DNA of 22,497 nucleotides. Origin: Anaerolineae bacterium. Lineage in GTDB: Bacteria > Chloroflexota > Anaerolineae > UBA1429. The notes beneath the pieces were generated by a model. It had not been told where the DNA came from, did not search any database, and worked only from the letters and a program-made list of their open reading frames with translations. This document shows, one piece after another, positions 1 to 7,361 of the stretch. Numbering within the stretch: the first letter of the stretch is position 1; every line of letters starts with the position of its first letter. The position numbers were made by a program, and so were the translations under genes. Location of the stretch: contig JAFGLK010000414.1 in NCBI GenBank assembly GCA_016928125.1, positions 1 through 22,497 on the forward strand, in the 5' to 3' direction.

Positions 1-693
1 CTCTCCGATATCACCCTCGTGGCCGAGCCCGGCCAGGAGGTGGCCATCCTGGGCGCGACGGGCTCGGGCAAGTCGAGCCTGATCCATCTGATCCCTCGCT
101 TCTACGATCCCTCTGAGGGGCGCGTCACTCTGGACGGCCTGGATGTGCGCGAGATGCCCCTGACCGAGCTCCGCTCCCAGATCGGCATGGCCCTGCAAGA
201 GTCGGTGCTGTTCAGCGGGACGATCCGCGACAACATCCGCTATGGCCGGCCCGACGCCAGCGATGAGGAGGTGATCGCGGCAGCGCAGGCTGCTCAGGCG
301 CACGCATTCATCCTGGAGCTGCCCGGGGGCTATGACGCCTTGGTGGGCCAGCGCGGGGTCAACCTCTCGGGCGGCCAGAAGCAACGCCTGGCGATTGCGC
401 GCGCCCTGTTGATCCAGCCGCGCGTGCTGATCCTGGACGACAGCACCAGCTCGGTGGACGTGGAGACCGAGATCAAGCTCGAGGCCGCGCTGGACGAGGT
501 GATGAAGGGGCGCACCAGCTTTGTGATCGCCCAGCGCATCAGCACGGTGCTCAACGCCGACAAGATCATCGTGCTCGATCAAGGTCGCGTGGTGGCCGAA
601 GGCACCCACGACGAACTGATGACCAGCAGCCCGATCTATCGCGAGATCTATGACTCGCAACTCGGAGATGGAGGCGCGCAGAATGGCCAGTAG
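1..693 (+). CDS. ABC exporter subunit, degenerate-site half (5' partial)
   Basis: This is the C-terminal nucleotide-binding domain of a multidrug/lipid-type ABC exporter. The reading frame is open from base 1, so the transmembrane part lies outside the window. Numbering from the GTG at 19, Walker A (GATGSGKS) is at residues 12-19, the signature LSGGQ at 116-120, and Walker B ends LILDD at 137-141. The catalytic glutamate is therefore aspartate, and the switch histidine is glutamine (IAQR, Q172). In known heterodimeric exporters such as TM287/288 these two changes mark the subunit that builds the non-hydrolysing ATP site. The 3' end overlaps the second subunit, so the two are very likely translated together and form one transporter. 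The substrate cannot be told from sequence. Confidence 0.95.
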   Translation, partial: LSDITLVAEPGQEVAILGATGSGKSSLIHLIPRFYDPSEGRVTLDGLDVREMPLTELRSQIGMALQESVLFSGTIRDNIRYGRPDASDEEVIAAAQAAQAHAFILELPGGYDALVGQRGVNLSGGQKQRLAIARALLIQPRVLILDDSTSSVDVETEIKLEAALDEVMKGRTSFVIAQRISTVLNADKIIVLDQGRVVAEGTHDELMTSSPIYREIYDSQLGDGGAQNGQ

Positions 694-2626
694 ACCAGGA
701 GGCATGGGATCGGGCGGGCAGAGCGGTCCGGTTGGCCCAGGTGGGCCAGGCGGGCCGTCTGGGCCTTCCGGGGCTGGAGGCCCTGGAGCGTCGCGTGGCG
801 TGGCGGGCCGGGGGCCCATGCACGGGGGCGCGCGCATCGAGCGCGCCAAGGATGTGCAAGGCGCGCTGCGGCGTCTGGTCGTCTACTTTCAACCCTACCG
901 GTGGGCGCTGGCCGCTGTGCTGGCACTGGTGGTCATCAACATCGCCATGGATCTGGTGGCGCCGCTGCTGCTTGGCCAAGCCATTGACCAGGGCGTAGCG
1001 CGACGCGACCTGGCCGCCTTGCTGCGCACCGTCCTGCTTTTGCTGGGCGCCTATGCGGGCGCCTGGCTGACGCGCGTCGTGCAGGGCGTCATTATGGCGC
1101 GCGTGTCGCAGCGGGCAATGCGCACCCTCCGCCGCGATCTGTTCCAGCATCTGCAGACGCTGTCGCTCAGCTTCTTCGATCGGCACCCCCACGGGGAGCT
1201 GATGAGCCGGCTCACCAACGATATGGACGCCATTAACCGCGTCATCTCGATGCAGGTTACCGAGCTGTTCAGCGGGTTGCTGTCGCTGATCGGTGTCTTG
1301 GTGATGATGTTTGCGCTGAACTTTTGGCTGGCTCTGGCTTCGATGGTCGTGCTGCCCCTGATGGTGCTTTTGGTGGCCCTGGTGGGGCGACGGACGCGCC
1401 AGGGCTTTCGCGACTATCAGATGCGCCTGGGCCAGCTCAACGGCCAACTGGAGGAGATATTCAGCGGCCAGCGTGTCATTATCGCCTTTGCGCAGCAAGA
1501 GTCGGTGCTGGGGCGCTTTGAAGGGGCCAACGCCGCCGTGCGTGCCGCCGGCATCCAGGCGCAGAGCTATGCTTTGCTGATTCCACCCCTGATGGGCATC
1601 CTGAGCAACGCCAATATCGCCGTGGTGGTGGGCGTGGGCGCATGGATGGCCCTGAGAGGCCTGACCAGCATCGGCACCATCGCGGCGTTCATCAGCTATT
1701 CGCGCGACTTTGCCAATCCCTTGCGGCGCCTGGGCGATGTCTACAATCAGGTTCAGTCGGCGTTGGCCGGAGCCGAGCGCATCTTTCAGATCATCGATGA
1801 GCAGCCCGAGATTTCCGACGCTCCCGATGCTCTGCCTCTTGCAGCGGTCACAGGCGAGGTCTCCTTCGAGGGGGTCTGCTTCAACTATGTACCTGGCGTG
1901 CCGGTGATCAGGGAGATGAGCTTTCACGCGCGGCCGGGCCAGACCATCGCCCTGGTCGGTCCCACCGGAGCTGGCAAGACCACCATGATCAATTTGCTGA
2001 CGCGCTTCTATGACATTGGATGCGGCGCGATTCGGATAGATGGCCTGGACATTCGCAAGCTGAAGAAGGACGACCTGCGCCGCCAACTGGGCATCGTGTT
2101 GCAGGATACGTTCCTCTTTTCCGACTCGGTGATGGAGAATATCCGCTATGGCCGCCTCGATGCCACCGATGAGGAGGTGATCGCCGCGGCCCAGCTGGCC
2201 AACGCGCACCAGTTCATCGCGCGTCTGCCAGAGGGCTATGCGACGCCCCTCTCGGAACGCGGCAGCAACCTGAGCCAGGGCCAGCGCCAGTTGTTGGCCA
2301 TTGCGCGGGCCGTGCTGGCGGACCCGGGCATCCTGATCCTCGATGAGGCGACATCGAGCGTCGACACGCGCACAGAGGTGCATATCCAGGAGGCGCTTTT
2401 GCGCTTGATGGAGGGGCGCACCAGTTTTGTGATCGCCCACCGGCTGAGCACCATCCGCGATGCCGACGAGATCCTGGTCATCAACGCTGGCCGCATCGTC
2501 GAGCGCGGCAACCATGAGGCGCTGATGGCGCAGCGCGGATTCTACCACGGGCTCTATGTGAGCCAGTTCAAGGGCAGGGCGGCCGAATTCATGCCTGATG
2601 CGAGCGGGGCGCGGACGATGGTCTGA
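683..2626 (+). CDS. ABC exporter subunit, catalytic half, with Gly/Pro-rich N-terminus
   Basis: A 647-residue fused permease-ATPase of the type I exporter family. It starts with a collagen-like Gly-Pro-Ser tract (about residues 6-50), then a six-helix membrane domain (about 70-350) and a nucleotide-binding domain. Walker A GPTGAGKTT is at 426-434, Walker B LILDE at 551-555 and the switch histidine at H586 (IAHR). Its signature motif is LSQGQ (530-534) in place of LSGGQ. That change pairs with the Asp/Gln changes in the upstream subunit to give one dead and one active ATP site. I chose the ATG at 683 because GGAGG at 670-674 sits 8 bases before it. In-frame ATGs at 650 and 668 are alternatives. 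It overlaps the upstream stop by 11 bases. The exporter role is firm and the cargo unknown. Confidence 0.95.
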   Translation: MASRPGGMGSGGQSGPVGPGGPGGPSGPSGAGGPGASRGVAGRGPMHGGARIERAKDVQGALRRLVVYFQPYRWALAAVLALVVINIAMDLVAPLLLGQAIDQGVARRDLAALLRTVLLLLGAYAGAWLTRVVQGVIMARVSQRAMRTLRRDLFQHLQTLSLSFFDRHPHGELMSRLTNDMDAINRVISMQVTELFSGLLSLIGVLVMMFALNFWLALASMVVLPLMVLLVALVGRRTRQGFRDYQMRLGQLNGQLEEIFSGQRVIIAFAQQESVLGRFEGANAAVRAAGIQAQSYALLIPPLMGILSNANIAVVVGVGAWMALRGLTSIGTIAAFISYSRDFANPLRRLGDVYNQVQSALAGAERIFQIIDEQPEISDAPDALPLAAVTGEVSFEGVCFNYVPGVPVIREMSFHARPGQTIALVGPTGAGKTTMINLLTRFYDIGCGAIRIDGLDIRKLKKDDLRRQLGIVLQDTFLFSDSVMENIRYGRLDATDEEVIAAAQLANAHQFIARLPEGYATPLSERGSNLSQGQRQLLAIARAVLADPGILILDEATSSVDTRTEVHIQEALLRLMEGRTSFVIAHRLSTIRDADEILVINAGRIVERGNHEALMAQRGFYHGLYVSQFKGRAAEFMPDASGARTMV

Positions 2627-2671
2627 GCTCTAGGGATCAGGGCAGGCATAGGCCGGCCGGGGAGTTCCGGT

Positions 2672-2920
2672 ATGGGGCAGGGCGATAAACAACCCGACGG
2701 ACGCCGTCCCACAGACTATCGCGCCCTGGCGCGGCGCAACGAGCGCAGCATCGTGGTCACTGCGGTGCTGCTCTTGATCGTCGGCGGGGGCGCCCTCATC
2801 GGGGTGTTCTTCGGTTGGGGCGCCATCCTGACCGCCCTGCCGTTCCTCATCCTGGGCGGGGCGGGCATCGTCGGGGCCTATGTGCTGTGGCTGTGGCTCG
2901 AGCGCTGGGCGAACAGATAG
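2672..2920 (+). CDS. Small two-helix membrane protein
   Basis: An 82-residue protein that I do not recognise as a named family. Residues 1-25 are polar and basic, then come two hydrophobic segments (about 27-48 and 52-76) separated by a short Phe-Gly-Trp turn, ending in a charged tail. This is a helical hairpin expected in the cytoplasmic membrane. A GGGGAG ribosome site lies just before the ATG, and the gene begins 45 bases after the exporter stop, so it is probably the last gene of that operon. It might be an accessory to the transporter, but that is only guilt by association. Confidence 0.75.
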   Translation: MGQGDKQPDGRRPTDYRALARRNERSIVVTAVLLLIVGGGALIGVFFGWGAILTALPFLILGGAGIVGAYVLWLWLERWANR

Positions 2921-2926
2921 CGAGTA

Positions 2927-2969
2927 GGCTCGAGTAGGGGGGCGGGCGGCCTGCCCTCCTACTCGAGCC
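2927..2969. terminator. Stem-loop between convergent genes
   Basis: Arms at 2927-2942 (GGCTCGAGTAGGGGGG) and 2954-2969 pair over 16 positions with one mismatch around an 11-base loop. No T-run follows on either strand. It lies between the end of the small membrane protein (+) and the end of the dehydrogenase (-), so it could end or protect both transcripts. Confidence 0.6.
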
Positions 2970-3008
2970 CACGCAGTTGATCTCACACGCGCCGCTTGAA
3001 GGGCGTGC

Positions 3009-4055
3009 CTACAGCCCCTCAGGCAGCGTCACATTCAGTTTGGCCGCCACGGCGCGCAAGTTGCGCACGGTGCCATCGGGCAACGGGATGCCGTTGGCGC
3101 TCCGCTCAGCATAGACCCGATTCTCCGGCTCACCGGGCACCAGGATCTCGTCATAACCCTCGGCCTTGGGCAGCCCCTTGAGGCCTGCGATCGTGCCGTC
3201 CACATGCGCCTTGTACTCGTCTACATCCGTGAAGGCGGCGATATTCACGGCGGCCACAAAGCTGTTCTGGGTGCCGCGCTGGATGGGCCCCGTCTTGAGC
3301 AAGGCGGTCTCGACCAGGGGGTTGCCCACCATCAGGCTGGCGAGAGTCTCGAACATGAGGGCCATGGCATAGCCTTTGTAGCCCCCCGCGGGGAGCAGGA
3401 TACGCGCCTGGTTCGGATCGGTGGTTGGCTCGCCCTCTGCATTCAAAGCCCAGCCGAGAGGGATCGGCACGCCTTTGTCCGTCGCCAGGTTGACCTTGCC
3501 TCCAGCGGCCACGCTGGTGGCCATATCGAGGCACAGCGGATTGCGATCCTTGCCGGGGACCGCGATGGCGATCGGGCTGTTGTGCACGCCTGCGGCCTTG
3601 GCTCCTGTAGGGGCCATATTGGGAGGGCTACATACCACCGCAATGCCCGCCATATCCTGCTTGGCAGCCATGAGCGCGTAATACGCCATGGCGCCCTGAT
3701 GGGTGGTATTTCGAATCGCCGCCCAGCCGATGCCCGCGGTGCGCGCTTTTTCGATCGCACGGTTCATGGCGAACACCGTGACCACCGGCCCGAAGGCATG
3801 GTCCGCCTCGATCAGCAGGGTGGCCGCCGTCTCTTTCTCGACGCGGATGTTCGGGTTGACATTGTGGCCTCCCGCCTCGACCGATGCCAGATACTGGGGA
3901 ATGCGCAGCACGCCGTGGGAATCCACGCCCCGCAGATTGGCCCACACCAAGACCTCTGCCTCGATCTCGGCCGCCTCCGGCGCCAGGCCGGCGGCAACAA
4001 AGACATCCTGTGTGAAGCGCTTGAGCGCTTCCGCCTTGACTCGCGTATCCGCCAT
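3009..4055 (-). CDS. Ldh_2-family (malate/L-lactate/ureidoglycolate type) dehydrogenase
   Basis: A 348-residue NAD(P)-dependent 2-hydroxyacid oxidoreductase of the malate/L-lactate dehydrogenase superfamily, which is not related to classical Rossmann-type LDH. Family hallmarks are the RGVDSHGVLR segment with catalytic-type His47, the TTHQGAMAYYA segment (His119), LCLDMATS (174-181) and the GGYKGYAMAL segment (224-233). Length matches the family. The start at 4055 follows AGGAGGAG at 4059-4066; an in-frame ATG at 4091 lacks such a site. Members act on malate, lactate, ureidoglycolate, sulfolactate or 2,3-diketogulonate, and the sequence does not let me choose between them. It stands alone, divergent from the enoyl-CoA hydratase operon. 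Confidence 0.92.
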   Translation of the reverse strand: MADTRVKAEALKRFTQDVFVAAGLAPEAAEIEAEVLVWANLRGVDSHGVLRIPQYLASVEAGGHNVNPNIRVEKETAATLLIEADHAFGPVVTVFAMNRAIEKARTAGIGWAAIRNTTHQGAMAYYALMAAKQDMAGIAVVCSPPNMAPTGAKAAGVHNSPIAIAVPGKDRNPLCLDMATSVAAGGKVNLATDKGVPIPLGWALNAEGEPTTDPNQARILLPAGGYKGYAMALMFETLASLMVGNPLVETALLKTGPIQRGTQNSFVAAVNIAAFTDVDEYKAHVDGTIAGLKGLPKAEGYDEILVPGEPENRVYAERSANGIPLPDGTVRNLRAVAAKLNVTLPEGL

Positions 4056-4146
4056 GATCTCCTCCTGCGTTGTGATCCGGGTTGCCCACATGGGCCTGCT
4101 GACGTCTCGGTCTTTGCCTGAGGCGGCACGCAGGCCGATGGGCTAG

Positions 4147-4175
4147 AGATTACCGTATCGCCAGCAAACCGTCAA
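4147..4175 (-). promoter_or_regulatory. Predicted sigma-70-like promoter of the dehydrogenase
   Basis: Read on the minus strand: TTGACG (4175-4170), 17 bases, TAATCT (4152-4147). The same hexamers and spacing occur before the glucose-6-phosphate isomerase, which strengthens both calls. The predicted leader is about 85 bases. Confidence 0.5.
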
Positions 4176-4207
4176 GCCCCACGCTGCCCTCATCCGTCTC
4201 ACGGGCC

Positions 4208-4236
4208 TTGACGGGTGCCGCGCCGCTGCATATCAT
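4208..4236 (+). promoter_or_regulatory. Predicted sigma-70-like promoter of the enoyl-CoA hydratase operon
   Basis: TTGACG (4208-4213), 17 bases, TATCAT (4231-4236). Transcription would start near 4243. That places the in-frame ATG at 4237 upstream of the transcript and argues for the later start codons at 4306 or 4315. Confidence 0.6.
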
Positions 4237-4314
4237 ATGGCCAATCGTTTGCGGTTTCCACGAACGGTTGATTGGATTACGCCCAAGGGATTGCATGCGG
4301 AATGGATGGTGGTG

Positions 4315-5094
4315 ATGCCGCAGACTCTTGCCGTGCTAGAGATTATCGACCGTGTCGCGGTGGTGCGCATCAACAACCCGCCTGCCAACGCCCTCACCCT
4401 GGCCACCGTGGCCGCGCTGCACAGCGCCATGACTGATGCGCTGGCTGGCGAAGCCAAGGCGGTCATTCTCACAGGCCAGGGCCATTCCTTCTGTGCCGGG
4501 GCCGACATCCGCGAGTTGCACGCCCTCGGTGGCCGGCAGGAGGCGGAGGCCCTTTCGCGACAAGGGCAGGCCCTGTGCGAGACCATGGAGACGGCCTCCA
4601 AGCCGATCATCGCTGCCATCAATGGGCGCTATGCCTTGGGCGGCGGATGTGAACTGCTGATGGCCTGCCATCTGCGCCTGGCGGAGGAGAGCACGCAACT
4701 GGGCAGCCCCGAGGTGCAGCTTGGGCTGATGGTCGGTTGGGGCGGTTCGCAACGCATGCCGCGGCTGGTAGGGCTGGGACGCGCCCTGGATCTGCTGTTG
4801 ACGGGGCGGCGTATCTCAGCCGCAGAGGCCGCAGCGATCGGCCTGGTGAATCGCGTGGTGCCCGATGGCACCGTTCTGGAGGAGGCGCTCAAGCTTGCTC
4901 AGCAACTGGCTGCCTTGAGCGCGCCCGTGCTGGCGGCCACGCTCAAGGCCACGCTGACTGGCGTGCGTGAGGGATATGAGGTGGGCCTGACCGTGGAGCG
5001 GGAGGAATTCGCCCACCTGTGCGACCATGATGACTGGCGCGAGGGCACGCAGGCCTTTCTGGAGAAGCGGCCGCCCCGTTTCACCGATGGCTAG
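4315..5094 (+). CDS. Enoyl-CoA hydratase/isomerase family protein
   Basis: A crotonase-fold enzyme of 259 residues from the chosen start, the usual family length. The oxyanion-hole segment GHSFCAGADI (about 56-65) and the GGGCEL...GSPE segment are clear. Glu113 and Glu133 correspond to the two catalytic glutamates of hydratases (rat Glu144 and Glu164), so 2-enoyl-CoA hydration is likelier than isomerisation alone. The usual PG of the LGxxPG motif is VG here. Starts at 4306 and 4315 are both possible; the ATG at 4237 would add about 26 unrelated residues and falls before the predicted transcript start. The stop overlaps the next gene by 8 bases, giving tight coupling to a transporter and an aminotransferase. 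This suggests degradation of an amino acid or branched acid, which is an inference. Confidence 0.9.
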   Translation: MPQTLAVLEIIDRVAVVRINNPPANALTLATVAALHSAMTDALAGEAKAVILTGQGHSFCAGADIRELHALGGRQEAEALSRQGQALCETMETASKPIIAAINGRYALGGGCELLMACHLRLAEESTQLGSPEVQLGLMVGWGGSQRMPRLVGLGRALDLLLTGRRISAAEAAAIGLVNRVVPDGTVLEEALKLAQQLAALSAPVLAATLKATLTGVREGYEVGLTVEREEFAHLCDHDDWREGTQAFLEKRPPRFTDG

Positions 5095-6022
5095 GCCAAG
5101 ACTCCCGGCCGATCCCAGGCTGCTGCGCTGGCCGATTCTGGGCCTGGGGATTTTGGCGGTGTCCACTGCCTCTGTGTTGATTCGGCTGGCCCAAGCGCCC
5201 GCGCTAAGCATCGGCGCCTGGCGCATGACCCTGGCCACGCTCATGCTCACGCCCTGGGCACTGCCCGCGGCACGGCGGGAATGGCCAGCCCTGACCGGTC
5301 GAGACTGGCTGCGGATCGCCCTGGCGGGCCTGGCCTTGGCGATCCACTTTGCCACCTGGATCTCGTCTCTGGCCTATACGACGGTGGCCAGCTCGGTGAT
5401 CCTGGTCTCGACCAACCCGATCTTTGTGGCCCTGGCGAGTTGGTATCTGCTGCGCGAGCGCATCGGTCGCCGGACGATCCTGGGCGTCGCGCTGGCCATG
5501 GCGGGCACAGCCCTGGTCAGCTATGGCGACCTGGATCTTTCGAGCAGGGCCCTGGTGGGAGATGCGCTGGCGTTGATGGGGGCCGTGGCGGCCTCGGCAT
5601 ACATCCTGCTCGGGCGGGCTGTGCGAGCCAAGCTCTCCACGTGGGCCTATGTGTGGCCCTGCTATGGACTGGCGGGCATGCTGCTGATGGGCACATGTGG
5701 GCTGGCCGGTCAGCCGCTGGGGGGCTATGGCGGGCTGACCTGGCTGATCCTGGCCTTGCTCGCAGCAGGGCCCCAGATGGTGGGGCATTCATCGTTCAAT
5801 TGGGCTCTAGCCCATTTCTCGCCCATCTTTGTCACGTTGGCCATACTGGGCGAGCCCATTGGGGCCACCCTGCTTGCCTTTGCCATCCTGGGCGAGGCGC
5901 CGGGCTGGATGACCGTGCTGGGCGCCATTCCCATTCTGGCTGGCATCTATATTGCAGCGCGCGACGAAGCGAATTCCCATCCAAGCGATGAAGGGCAGAC
6001 GATCGAAGGAGAAGCAGCATGA
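5087..6022 (+). CDS. EamA/DMT-superfamily transporter
   Basis: A 311-residue integral membrane protein with about ten hydrophobic helices in two similar halves, as in the drug/metabolite transporter (EamA) family. The STNPIFVALASW segment and the repeated ILGEP/ILGEA segments near the end of the second half are typical. The start ATG at 5087 overlaps the enoyl-CoA hydratase stop, and its own stop overlaps the aminotransferase start (ATGA). The three genes are therefore translationally coupled. Members export or import amino acids and other small metabolites. The neighbours hint at an amino acid or its keto acid, but the direction and substrate cannot be seen. Confidence 0.92.
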   Translation: MARPRLPADPRLLRWPILGLGILAVSTASVLIRLAQAPALSIGAWRMTLATLMLTPWALPAARREWPALTGRDWLRIALAGLALAIHFATWISSLAYTTVASSVILVSTNPIFVALASWYLLRERIGRRTILGVALAMAGTALVSYGDLDLSSRALVGDALALMGAVAASAYILLGRAVRAKLSTWAYVWPCYGLAGMLLMGTCGLAGQPLGGYGGLTWLILALLAAGPQMVGHSSFNWALAHFSPIFVTLAILGEPIGATLLAFAILGEAPGWMTVLGAIPILAGIYIAARDEANSHPSDEGQTIEGEAA

Positions 6023-7269
6023 AGAGCGTTGACTGGCAGAGCCTGTACGCACCGCGTCTGGAGTGGATGACCACCTCAGTCATCCGCGAGATCCTCAAAG
6101 TGGCCCAGTCCGACGAGGTCATCTCATTGGCGGGCGGCTGGCCCGAGGCGGGCCTCTTTCCCATAGAGCAGTTGATCGAGATCAGCCAGTACGTCTTGGA
6201 CGAGATGCCGCGCGAGTCGCTGCAATATCAGACCACCGATGGATTCGCGCCTCTACGCGAGCTGCTCGCCGAGCAGATGACCTCGCATGGCACGCCGTGC
6301 ACGATCGACAATGTCGTCATCACCAGCGGCTCGATGCAGGGCCTGGATCTGGCGGGGCGCATCTTTTTGACCGAGGGCGACACCATGCTGGTGGAGGAGC
6401 CGACCTTCCTGGGAGCTCTCCAGACCTTTAAGGCTTTCGGGGTTCATTTTGCCACGGTGCCCGTGGACGAGGAGGGCGCCCGGGTCGATCTCCTGCCGGA
6501 GATCATCGAGCGCACGGCCCCCAAGATGATGTACCTCTTGCCGACCTTCCAGAATCCAGCCGGCGCGACGATGACGTTGGCGCGGCGCAAGCAGGCCGTC
6601 GAGATCGCCGCCGAGATGGGCGTGCCCATCATCGAGGATGATCCCTATGGACAACTGCGCTTCTCGGGCGAGCCGCTCCCCACGCTGCTGGAGCTGGATA
6701 TGGCCCGCTATGAGGAGAACAGCGCGACCCAGAGCTACGCTCGCGGCGACGTGATCTACCTGAGCACCTTTTCCAAGACCATGGCGCCCGGGTTGCGCCT
6801 GGCGTGGGCCGTGTGTCCGCCAGAGATCCGCCAGAACTTTGTCATGGCCAAGCAAGGCACCGACCTGCACACCAACGCCATGGCCCAGACGATGGCCTAC
6901 GAGTTTCTGCGCCGTGGGTGTCTGCCCGATCAGGTGGAACGCATTCGTGAGACCTATCGCGGCCGCTGCGAGGCGATGATCGAGGCGATCAAGGAGTTCT
7001 TCCCGCCCGATGTGCACTACATCCGGCCCGAGGGAGGGCTCTTCCTCTGGGTGACCTTGCCCTCGCAGTGCGACACAGTCGCCCTGCTGCAGGATGCGGC
7101 GGAGCAAAAGGTGGCCTTTGTGCCCGGCGGGCCGTTCTTCGCCAATGGGGGCGGCCAGAACACGTTGCGTATGTCATACGCCAGCGTGCCGCCGGAGACC
7201 ATCCGCGAGGGCATTCGGCGGCTCGGCGACGTGATCAAGGCCCAGTTGGCTGCCTGTACGGAAGACTGA
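6019..7269 (+). CDS. PLP-dependent aminotransferase, class I/II (LysN/2-aminoadipate type)
   Basis: A 416-residue fold-type I aminotransferase. The PLP lysine is K253 in STFSKTMAPGLR, with the phosphate-binding Arg260 nearby. FQNP (N179) and EDDPY (D208, Y210) form the rest of the cofactor pocket. The N-terminal ISLAGGWPEAGLFP segment and TSGSMQGLDL are typical of the LysN/2-aminoadipate/kynurenine aminotransferase group, whose members act broadly on 2-aminoadipate, aromatic and branched amino acids. GAAGGAGAA precedes the ATG. The start overlaps the transporter stop by four bases, and a stem-loop with a T-run follows the stop. Together with the transporter and enoyl-CoA hydratase it may form an amino acid catabolic unit. 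The exact substrate is not determined. Confidence 0.93.
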   Translation: MKSVDWQSLYAPRLEWMTTSVIREILKVAQSDEVISLAGGWPEAGLFPIEQLIEISQYVLDEMPRESLQYQTTDGFAPLRELLAEQMTSHGTPCTIDNVVITSGSMQGLDLAGRIFLTEGDTMLVEEPTFLGALQTFKAFGVHFATVPVDEEGARVDLLPEIIERTAPKMMYLLPTFQNPAGATMTLARRKQAVEIAAEMGVPIIEDDPYGQLRFSGEPLPTLLELDMARYEENSATQSYARGDVIYLSTFSKTMAPGLRLAWAVCPPEIRQNFVMAKQGTDLHTNAMAQTMAYEFLRRGCLPDQVERIRETYRGRCEAMIEAIKEFFPPDVHYIRPEGGLFLWVTLPSQCDTVALLQDAAEQKVAFVPGGPFFANGGGQNTLRMSYASVPPETIREGIRRLGDVIKAQLAACTED

Positions 7270-7292
7270 TCCGCCGTCTGGCGCCGCACCCG

Positions 7293-7340
7293 ATCCGCGT
7301 CACAGGCCCTGCACGGCCGTGGCGCGGATAGGGCGTTTTT
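7293..7340 (+). terminator. Rho-independent terminator after the aminotransferase operon
   Basis: Arms 7293-7308 and 7315-7329 form a 15-pair stem with one G-T pair and one bulged A around a 6-base loop. Five T residues (7336-7340) follow after six bases. It is the clearest classical terminator in the window together with the one after hcp. Confidence 0.7.
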
Positions 7341-7361
7341 CCATGGTCCTAACGGCCCAGA

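Noticed and set aside
566..2548. Long open frame (660 codons) on the minus strand opposite the ABC exporter subunit
   Set aside because: Its protein is low-complexity, His/Gln/Ala-rich and motif-free. It mirrors a gene with complete ABC motifs. High GC leaves few stops in the antisense frame.
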